A DNA stretch of 6,488 bases from Thalassospira sp. UBA1131. Lineage in GTDB: Bacteria > Pseudomonadota > Alphaproteobacteria > Rhodospirillales > Thalassospiraceae. The notes under the pieces are model-generated. The model did not search any database, had not been told where the DNA came from, and saw nothing but the letters and a program-made list of their open reading frames with translations. Position numbers and translations under genes: made by a program. The stretch covers positions 12,565 through 19,052 of the forward strand of contig NZ_DCAO01000068.1 in NCBI RefSeq assembly GCF_002311515.1. Reading direction: 5' to 3'. How positions within the stretch are numbered: position 1 is the stretch's first letter; each line of letters begins with the position of its first letter. This document shows, piece after piece, positions 1 to 5,316 of this stretch.

Positions 1-669
1 GGTATCCTTGCGGCTCTGATGACCTCGTTCTACAGCTGGCGTCTGATCTTCCTGACCTTCTTCGGCGCACCGCGCGCTGATGAACGCACCATGGCGCACG
101 TGCATGAAAGCCCGGCGATCATGACCGGTCCGCTCCTGTTCCTGACCGTCGGTGCTGTCTTTGCCGGCTGGTTCGCCAAGGACTGGTTCGGTGGCGGCGA
201 CTTTGAAGAAATGCTGACCTTCTGGAATGGCGCACTCTTCATGGCCGAAGGCCACAACGCTCTGGAAAATGCACACCATGTTCCGGGTTGGGTGAAATGG
301 GCACCGTTTGTTGCCATGATCACCGGTCTGTCGCTTGCGATTGTCATGTACAAGCTCGTGCCGTCGCTTCCGCGCACGCTGGCCAACACCTTCAACGGTG
401 TTTACCGCTTTGCGCTGAACAAATGGTACTTCGACGAGCTCTATGACAAGATTTTCGTCAAGCCGGCCTTTGCTTTGGGCTATGGCTTCTGGAAATCAGG
501 GGATGGTGCCATCATTGATGGTTGCGGTCCGGATGGTGTGGCAGCTGCTTGCCGTAACATCGCACGTCGCGTCAGCGCCATTCAGAGTGGTTTCGTCTAT
601 CACTATGCATTTGCGATGCTGATCGGCATTGCAGCGCTGGTCTCCTACACAATTTGGAAGATGGGTTAA
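1..669 (+). CDS. nuoL: NADH-quinone oxidoreductase subunit L, C-terminal part (5' end outside window)
   Basis: This is the last 222 residues of the largest antiporter-like subunit of respiratory complex I, an inner-membrane protein that helps translocate protons as electrons pass from NADH to quinone. The reading frame is open from base 1, so the gene begins upstream; family members are usually a little over 600 residues, so about one third is present. Visible are a hydrophobic helix with the motif SFYSWRLIFLTFFG (fragment residues 9-22), the HESP turn (35-38), helices near 43-58 and 100-120, then the amphipathic stretch with NKWYFDELYD (140-149). That stretch matches the start of the long lateral helix with which NuoL braces NuoM and NuoN. 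A final hydrophobic anchor follows near 199-220 (VYHYAFAMLIG). The gene ends in TAA six bases before nuoM. The product call rests on these motifs plus the following nuoM and nuoN, and is secure. Confidence 0.96.
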   Translation, partial: GILAALMTSFYSWRLIFLTFFGAPRADERTMAHVHESPAIMTGPLLFLTVGAVFAGWFAKDWFGGGDFEEMLTFWNGALFMAEGHNALENAHHVPGWVKWAPFVAMITGLSLAIVMYKLVPSLPRTLANTFNGVYRFALNKWYFDELYDKIFVKPAFALGYGFWKSGDGAIIDGCGPDGVAAACRNIARRVSAIQSGFVYHYAFAMLIGIAALVSYTIWKMG

Positions 670-675
670 CGGGCG

Positions 676-2193
676 ATGAGTGATTGGCCAATTCTTTCGA
701 TCGTCACTTTCCTGCCGCTGGTCGGTGCAGCCCTGCTGCTGCTGATCAATGGTGAAGAGGCGACTGTTGCCCGCAATTCCCGTTGGGTTGCGCTTTGGAC
801 CTCGGGGTTCACATTCCTCGTATCCTTGATGCTGTGGGTGAACTTCGATGCAACGACCGCAGATTTCCAGTTCGTCGAGCAGGCGGACTGGATGCCGGGT
901 CTGAACATTTCCTATCACATGGGCGTTGACGGTATTTCCGTTCTGTTCGTCCTGCTTGCGACCTTCCTGACGCCGATTTGTATCCTGTCGGCATGGGAAG
1001 CCATCCAGAAGCGCGTGAAGGAATACATGATCGCCTTCCTCGTTCTTGAAACGATGATGGTCGGCATGTTCAGTGCCCTTGACGGTCTGCTGTTCTATCT
1101 GTTCTTCGAAGGCGTCCTGATCCCGATGTTCATTATCATCGGCGTCTGGGGTGGTCAGCGTCGCGTCTATGCGGCATTCAAGCTGTTCCTTTATACCCTT
1201 CTTGGTTCGGTCCTGATGCTGGTGGCACTGCTTGCGATGTATTTCGAAGCGGGCACCACCGATATCCCGACCCTGATGGAATACGGCTTTGATTATAATA
1301 TGCAGCTCTGGCTGTGGCTGGCCTTCTTCGCATCGTTCGCCGTTAAGGTGCCGATGTGGCCGGTCCATACCTGGCTGCCCGATGCCCACGTTGAAGCACC
1401 GACGGCTGGTTCTGTGATCCTGGCTGGCGTGCTGTTGAAAATGGGTGGTTACGGTTTCCTGCGTTTCTCGCTGCCGATGATGCCGCTGGCGTCTGAAACC
1501 TTCGCACCGCTCGTCTTCACGCTGTCGATTGTTGCTATCATCTATACGTCGCTGGTCGCCCTTGCGCAGCAGGACATGAAAAAGCTGATTGCATATTCGT
1601 CGGTCGCCCATATGGGGATTGTTACCATCGGTGCATTCACCTTTAACCAGCATGGTATCGAAGGTTCGATCTTCCAGATGCTCAGCCACGGTGTGGTTTC
1701 CGGTGCACTCTTCCTGTGTGTCGGTGTGGTCTATGACCGTATCCATACCCGTGAAATCGACGCCTATGGTGGTCTTGTCCACCGAATGCCGAGCTACGCA
1801 CTGATCTTCATGTTCTTCACCATGGCATCGGTTGGTCTGCCGGGGACGGGTGGGTTCGTTGGTGAAATCCTCGCACTTCTGGGTGCGTTCGAAGCCAACA
1901 CCTGGGTCGCCTTCTTTGCGGCAACCGGTCTGATCCTTGGTGCGGCCTATGCGCTGTACCTCTATCGCCGTATTATTTTCGGGGCACTCACCAAAGAGAA
2001 CCTGAAAACCATCCTCGATCTGAGCCCGCGTGAATGGATTATCTTTGCACCGCTGGTGATCATCGTTCTGTGGATGGGGGTCTATCCGGTCTCCTTCCTC
2101 GACATCATGCATGTCTCGGTTGAGAACCTCGTCAACCAGGTCGAAACGGCCCAGGCTGCAGCGGCACAAGCCGCCCAGCTGGCTGCGAATTGA
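676..2193 (+). CDS. nuoM: NADH-quinone oxidoreductase subunit M
   Basis: Complete 505-residue antiporter-like subunit of the complex I membrane arm, with about 14 hydrophobic segments. Residues known to matter for proton pumping in the family are present: Glu145 in FEGVLIPM, Lys224 and His231 in KVPMWPVHTWLPDAHVEAPT, His238, Lys255 in LLKMGGYG, and Glu397 in GLPGTGGFVGE. Matching these to E. coli Glu144, Lys234, Lys265 and Glu407 is from memory and motif context, not a computed alignment. The ATG at 676 lies six bases after the nuoL stop and gives the usual MSDWPILS-type N-terminus. The Shine-Dalgarno signal is poor (only GGG directly before the start), so translation probably depends on coupling to nuoL. 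The C-terminus ends in an Ala/Gln-rich tail (492-505) after the last membrane helix. The family and intactness are certain. Confidence 0.98.
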   Translation: MSDWPILSIVTFLPLVGAALLLLINGEEATVARNSRWVALWTSGFTFLVSLMLWVNFDATTADFQFVEQADWMPGLNISYHMGVDGISVLFVLLATFLTPICILSAWEAIQKRVKEYMIAFLVLETMMVGMFSALDGLLFYLFFEGVLIPMFIIIGVWGGQRRVYAAFKLFLYTLLGSVLMLVALLAMYFEAGTTDIPTLMEYGFDYNMQLWLWLAFFASFAVKVPMWPVHTWLPDAHVEAPTAGSVILAGVLLKMGGYGFLRFSLPMMPLASETFAPLVFTLSIVAIIYTSLVALAQQDMKKLIAYSSVAHMGIVTIGAFTFNQHGIEGSIFQMLSHGVVSGALFLCVGVVYDRIHTREIDAYGGLVHRMPSYALIFMFFTMASVGLPGTGGFVGEILALLGAFEANTWVAFFAATGLILGAAYALYLYRRIIFGALTKENLKTILDLSPREWIIFAPLVIIVLWMGVYPVSFLDIMHVSVENLVNQVETAQAAAAQAAQLAAN

Positions 2194-2197
2194 GGGG
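2192..2197 (+). promoter_or_regulatory. Ribosome binding site of nuoN, overlapping the nuoM stop
   Basis: GAGGGG is a good Shine-Dalgarno match. It lies seven bases before the ATG at 2205 but only one base before the ATG at 2199, and it overlaps the TTG at 2190. It therefore decides for 2205 as the nuoN start. Its first two bases are the last two of the nuoM TGA stop, so a ribosome ending nuoM sits on the nuoN site. This suggests translational coupling. Confidence 0.75.
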
Positions 2198-2204
2198 AAT
2201 GAAC

Positions 2205-3644
2205 ATGGGAGTTTCTATGCTCAACCTCGGGGCCGCGCTGCCCGAAATGTTTATGGCAGTTTCTGCCTTGGCGCTGTTGATGCTTGGGGTTTTCGCTGGC
2301 AAGGACAAATCCTTCCGCACCGTATCCTGGCTGGCAGTTGCCGCCCAGGTCATTACCATCGCACTGGTGGTGATGGGGGATGGTGGTTCGGCATTCTTTG
2401 GTCAGTTCAGTGCTGATCCGTTTGCCAAGTTTTGCAAGGTCCTGATCCTGATCGGTTCTGCAACCGGCATCATCATGGCTATGAACTTTGCCGAGCGTGA
2501 AAATATGGCACGCTTCGAGTTCCCGATCCTGATCTCTCTTGCCACCCTTGGCATGATGGCGATGGTATCGGCAACCGATATGCTGTCGCTGTATCTCGGC
2601 CTCGAACTGCAGTCGCTTGCACTTTATGTTGTCGCGGCCATCCGCCGTGACACCGTGCGTTCGACGGAATCGGGTCTGAAATACTTCATCCTCGGTTCGA
2701 TCGCCTCTGGCATCCTGCTGTATGGCATGTCGATGGTCTATGGCTTTACCGGCACCACGAACTTCGCCGTTCTGGGCAATACGCTTGTCGGTGGTGAACT
2801 GCCGCTGGGTGCGCTGGTTGGTCTGGCCTTCATCTTTGCCGGTCTGTGCTTCAAGGTTTCCGCCGTTCCGTTCCACATGTGGACCCCGGACGTTTATGAA
2901 GGTGCGCCGACCCCGGTCACGTCGTTCTTTGCGGTTGCCCCGAAGATTGCCGGTCTGGCGCTGTTCATCCGCGTTGCCGTTGGTCCGTTTGGCGGTGCTG
3001 TCGAAGACTGGCAGCAGATCATTGTCCTGATCTCCATCCTGTCGATGGCGGTTGGTTCGTTTGCCGCACTCCGTCAGGAAAACATCAAACGTCTGATGGC
3101 CTATTCGTCCATCGGTCACGTTGGTTTCGCGCTTGTCGGTCTGGCCGCAGGCACGCAAGAAGGTGTCACTGGTGTTCTGGTTTATCTGGGTATCTACCTT
3201 GTCATGAACCTTGGCACCTTTGCCGTCATCCTGTGCATGCGTCGTAACGACCGCATGAACGAGGAAATCACCGATCTTGCCGGTCTTGCGAAAACCAAGC
3301 CGCTGATGGCTGCGATCACTGCGATCTTCATGTTCTCGATGGCAGGTATCCCGCCGCTGGCTGGCTTCTTTGGCAAGTTCTATGTCTTCAAGGCAGCCGT
3401 TGATTCCGGCCTTGTGACGCTTGCAGTTATCGGTTTGGTGACCTCGGTCGTCAGTGCCTATTACTACCTGCGTATCATCAAGGTCATGTATTTCGACGAG
3501 CCGGTCGAAGGCTTTGATCGCAATGGTACCGAGATGAATGTCATCATGGCGGTTGCCACGATCATCATCCTGGCCTTCGTCTTCTTCCCGAACCCGCTGA
3601 TGGATAGCGCAGCTGTTGCCGCGGCATCGCTGTTTGGGATGTAA
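2205..3644 (+). CDS. nuoN: NADH-quinone oxidoreductase subunit N
   Basis: Complete 479-residue third antiporter-like subunit of complex I, next to the quinone-reducing module in the membrane arm. With the start at 2205, key residues fall where the E. coli protein has them: Glu134 in LGLELQSLALYV, Lys159 in ESGLKYF, Lys217 and His224 in CFKVSAVPFHMWTPDVYEGAPT, Lys247 in VAPKIAG, and Lys391 in GIPPLAGFFGKFYVF. The numbering comparison is from memory. About 14 hydrophobic helices are visible. In-frame starts also exist at 2190 (TTG), 2199 and 2217 (both ATG); 2205 is preferred because of the spacing to GAGGGG. The stop TAA is two bases before birA, so nuoN closes the complex I part and is tightly linked to the cofactor genes. 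No frameshift or missing residue is seen. Confidence 0.97.
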   Translation: MGVSMLNLGAALPEMFMAVSALALLMLGVFAGKDKSFRTVSWLAVAAQVITIALVVMGDGGSAFFGQFSADPFAKFCKVLILIGSATGIIMAMNFAERENMARFEFPILISLATLGMMAMVSATDMLSLYLGLELQSLALYVVAAIRRDTVRSTESGLKYFILGSIASGILLYGMSMVYGFTGTTNFAVLGNTLVGGELPLGALVGLAFIFAGLCFKVSAVPFHMWTPDVYEGAPTPVTSFFAVAPKIAGLALFIRVAVGPFGGAVEDWQQIIVLISILSMAVGSFAALRQENIKRLMAYSSIGHVGFALVGLAAGTQEGVTGVLVYLGIYLVMNLGTFAVILCMRRNDRMNEEITDLAGLAKTKPLMAAITAIFMFSMAGIPPLAGFFGKFYVFKAAVDSGLVTLAVIGLVTSVVSAYYYLRIIKVMYFDEPVEGFDRNGTEMNVIMAVATIIILAFVFFPNPLMDSAAVAAASLFGM

Positions 3645-3646
3645 GA

Positions 3647-4405
3647 ATGGCATTGCGAACGATCCGTCTTCCCGAAGGTTTCACCCTTCACGAACTGGAA
3701 GCGGTCGACAGCACGAATGAAGAGGCCAAGCGCCTCGCAGACAAGGGCGCCCAAAGTGGCGCCCTTGTTATAGCCAGAACCCAGACGTCTGGCCGTGGCC
3801 GCCGTGGCCGTGCCTGGTCGTCACCGGTGGGTAATCTGTATTCGTCGCTGTTGCTGCGCCCGACCTGTTCACTGGCCGAAGCCGCCCGTCTGACCTTCCT
3901 GATTGCTGTTGCCATGGCCGAGGCGGTTGAAACCGTCACCGGCGGTATGGTGCGCCCGGATTGCAAATGGCCCAATGACCTGATGGTCAATGATCGCAAG
4001 ATTTGCGGTATCCTGCTTGAAAGTGCGTCCAATCAGCGATCAGCAACCGATTATCTTGTGATCGGGGCTGGGGTGAATGTCGCCTTTTTCCCCGACGATG
4101 CCGAACGCCCGGCAACCTCGTTGGCGGCGTTGGGCTCCCCGGTGTCGGTTACGGATCTGATATCAACCTATGTTGCGCGCGTTGCACACTGGTTGCCGAT
4201 CTGGGAACAGGACGGTTTTGCACCGATCCGCGAAGCCTGGCTGGCGCGCGGATATGGCATTGGCAAACCGGTTGTCGCCCGCCTGACCGAACGCGAACTT
4301 CAGGGAACTTTCGTCGGGCTTGATGAGGGTGGCGAACTTATCCTAAGAGAAGACAGCGGTTTTGAGCACCGCATCGGGGCTGGCGAAGTGTTCTTTGCCG
4401 CCTGA
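3647..4405 (+). CDS. birA: Biotin-[acetyl-CoA-carboxylase] ligase, catalytic domain only
   Basis: A 252-residue cytoplasmic biotin-protein ligase. It makes biotinyl-5'-AMP from biotin and ATP and transfers biotin to a lysine of carrier proteins such as the AccB subunit of acetyl-CoA carboxylase. Diagnostic motifs are the substrate-entry DSTN (21-24), the adenylate-binding loop GRGRRGRAW (49-57), KWPND (107-111), and K118 in KICGILLE, matching the catalytic lysine region KxxGILxE. The C-terminal 50 residues fit the small SH3-like domain. The helix-turn-helix domain of E. coli BirA (321 residues) is absent, so this is a monofunctional enzyme, not the bio operon repressor, as is common in alphaproteobacteria. 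The ATG at 3647 is two bases behind the nuoN stop with GGGA at 3636-3639, so translation is probably coupled. Codon use is looser than in nuo, with ATA and AGA codons. A strong inverted repeat lies in its early coding region. Confidence 0.95.
   Translation: MALRTIRLPEGFTLHELEAVDSTNEEAKRLADKGAQSGALVIARTQTSGRGRRGRAWSSPVGNLYSSLLLRPTCSLAEAARLTFLIAVAMAEAVETVTGGMVRPDCKWPNDLMVNDRKICGILLESASNQRSATDYLVIGAGVNVAFFPDDAERPATSLAALGSPVSVTDLISTYVARVAHWLPIWEQDGFAPIREAWLARGYGIGKPVVARLTERELQGTFVGLDEGGELILREDSGFEHRIGAGEVFFAA
3741..3768 (+). repeat. Perfect 11-bp inverted repeat (hairpin) inside birA
   Basis: The arms ACAAGGGCGCC (3741-3751) and GGCGCCCTTGT (3758-3768) are exact reverse complements around the six-base loop CAAAGT; a G-T wobble pair could extend the stem by one. 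The GC core is followed by TTGTTATAG, a loose T-rich run, so the RNA resembles a weak intrinsic terminator or a processing or stability hairpin. It lies about 95 bases into birA and about 97 bases after the nuoN stop. It encodes part of birA (residues 32-41), so the coding constraint may explain some of it; each arm contains the self-complementary GGCGCC. The hairpin is seen in the sequence; its function is inference. Confidence 0.6.
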
Positions 4406-4431
4406 TATAACGAAATAGCTTGCTTTGTAGC

Positions 4432-4436
4432 GGAGG
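4432..4436 (+). promoter_or_regulatory. Ribosome binding site of coaX
   Basis: GGAGG is the strongest Shine-Dalgarno core in the window, but it sits 12 bases before the ATG at 4449, longer than the usual 5-10. No other start codon in the coaX frame lies closer, and the protein motif requires a start near 4449. It lies in the 43-base gap after birA (4406-4448), in which I see no convincing promoter or terminator. Confidence 0.65.
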
Positions 4437-4448
4437 CTTGTAAGCATC

Positions 4449-5243
4449 ATGTTGCTTGCGATTGACGCCGGGAACACCAACATCGTCTTTGCCGTTTTTG
4501 ATGGTGATACCATCAAGGGCCAGTGGCGCTGTTCCACCACCACCGAACGCACCGCGGACGAGTTGGGCGTGTGGTTGCACCATCTTTTCACGCTGTCTGG
4601 CGTGCCCAAGGATGCGATTACGGGGGCGATTATCGCCACTGTGGTGCCGGCTGCGGAATTCAGCCTCAAGACCCTGTGTCGCCGCTATTTCAACGTCGAA
4701 CCGATGGTTGTCGGCGATCCTGCGGTCAATCTTGATATGAAAATCATCATGGATCGACCAAGCGAGGTGGGTGCAGACCGCCTTGTCAACGCGATTGCCG
4801 CCCATGAACTGTTTGGCGGGCCGCTGGTGGTGCTTGATTTCGGGACGGCCACGACCTTTGACGTGGTCGACGGCAATGGTGATTACCTAGGCGGTGTGAT
4901 TGCGCCGGGTGTCAACCTGTCGATCAAGGCCCTGCATATGGCCGCGGCCCAGTTGCCGATGGTCGCGATCGAAGCCCCGCGCAGTGTGGTGGGCAAAAAC
5001 ACGGTCGAAGCCATGCAGTCAGGGGTCTATTGGGGCTATGTCTCGATGATCGAAGGGTTGCTTGCGCGTATTCGCCAACAGCAAAATGTCGACCAGATGA
5101 AAGTCGTGGCAACCGGTGGGCTTGCACCGCTCTTTACCAAGGCGGTTGATGAAATTGAATATCTGCATGGTGATCTGACCATGCTGGGTTTGTTGATGAT
5201 CTATCGTCGCAACAGCCAGCAGACCGAACGCCCTACAGGATAA
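4449..5243 (+). CDS. coaX: Type III pantothenate kinase
   Basis: A complete 264-residue cytoplasmic kinase that phosphorylates pantothenate to 4'-phosphopantothenate with ATP, the first step of coenzyme A synthesis. It is a member of the ASKHA fold. Motifs: the phosphate loop DAGNT (6-10); GADR (108-111), whose Asp110 fits the proposed catalytic base; DFGTATT (130-136), second phosphate loop, with Asp130 at the usual monovalent-cation site; GGVIAPG (148-154); GKNT (182-185); and ATGGLA (221-226) near the nucleotide. The length is typical for the family. Type III enzymes are known to need K+ or NH4+ and to escape CoA feedback inhibition; this is family knowledge, not visible here. Some annotations call homologues Baf, a transcriptional activator, but the intact kinase motifs favour CoaX. 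It sits 43 bases after birA and 73 bases before rnj, probably in the same transcript. Confidence 0.96.
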   Translation: MLLAIDAGNTNIVFAVFDGDTIKGQWRCSTTTERTADELGVWLHHLFTLSGVPKDAITGAIIATVVPAAEFSLKTLCRRYFNVEPMVVGDPAVNLDMKIIMDRPSEVGADRLVNAIAAHELFGGPLVVLDFGTATTFDVVDGNGDYLGGVIAPGVNLSIKALHMAAAQLPMVAIEAPRSVVGKNTVEAMQSGVYWGYVSMIEGLLARIRQQQNVDQMKVVATGGLAPLFTKAVDEIEYLHGDLTMLGLLMIYRRNSQQTERPTG

Positions 5244-5246
5244 AGA

Positions 5247-5261
5247 CTTGCGTGACGCAAG
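5247..5261 (+). repeat. 15-bp dyad in the coaX-rnj gap
   Basis: CTTGCGTGACGCAAG is perfectly symmetric: seven bases on each side of a central G. As RNA it can form a six-pair stem with a UGA triloop; as DNA it has the form of a homodimeric regulator's half-sites. It starts three bases after the coaX TAA and lies 55 bases before the rnj GTG start. There is no T-run behind it, so it is not a standard intrinsic terminator. Function unknown. Confidence 0.5.
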
Positions 5262-5276
5262 GGGAACGATTATCCC
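5262..5276 (+). repeat. Small inverted repeat next to the dyad in the rnj leader
   Basis: GGGA (5262-5265) and TCCC (5273-5276) can pair across the seven-base loop ACGATTA, directly behind the 15-bp dyad. Alone, a four-pair stem is weak and could be chance. Placed in tandem with the dyad, it suggests a structured leader of about 30 bases ahead of rnj. Nothing more can be said from the sequence. Confidence 0.3.
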
Positions 5277-5301
5277 GCATGTAATTGATGCGCCGAAAAC
5301 A

Positions 5302-5306
5302 AAGGA
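5302..5306 (+). promoter_or_regulatory. Ribosome binding site of rnj supporting a GTG start
   Basis: AAGGA lies ten bases before the GTG at 5317. There is no ATG in the rnj frame between its last upstream stop (5197-5199) and the conserved domain, so this site favours GTG. A competing AGGA at 5237-5240 lies seven bases before an in-frame TTG at 5248, which would add 23 residues. Confidence 0.6.
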
Positions 5307-5316
5307 TATAGCTTCC

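Noticed and set aside
496..2169. Minus-strand open frame of 557 codons opposite nuoM
   Set aside because: Its translation is rich in His, Asp, Gln, Arg and Cys with no recognisable domain, as expected of the antisense of a hydrophobic membrane protein gene with biased codons. The plus strand carries unmistakable NuoM.
2190..2204. Longer NuoN start at TTG 2190 or ATG 2199
   Set aside because: TTG 2190 overlaps the Shine-Dalgarno GAGGGG and ATG 2199 lies only one base behind it; ATG 2205 has proper spacing. The difference is at most five residues.
2082..3653. Minus-strand open frame of 523 codons opposite nuoN
   Set aside because: Same type of antisense shadow: charged, low-complexity composition and no motifs, lying over a complete NuoN with all key residues.
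4406..4411. TATAAC as a -10 promoter element for coaX
   Set aside because: It resembles TATAAT, but no sequence like TTGACA lies 16-18 bases upstream, and coaX is close enough to birA to be cotranscribed.
4625..4637. Dyad GGCGAT-T-ATCGCC inside coaX
   Set aside because: A six-plus-six dyad is expected about once or more by chance in a window this size, and it encodes conserved-looking protein.
5285..5312. Possible promoter TTGATG (5285-5290) with TATAGC (5307-5312) before rnj
   Set aside because: Spacing is 16 bases, but the match is modest and transcription would start at or after the GTG, losing the AAGGA site.
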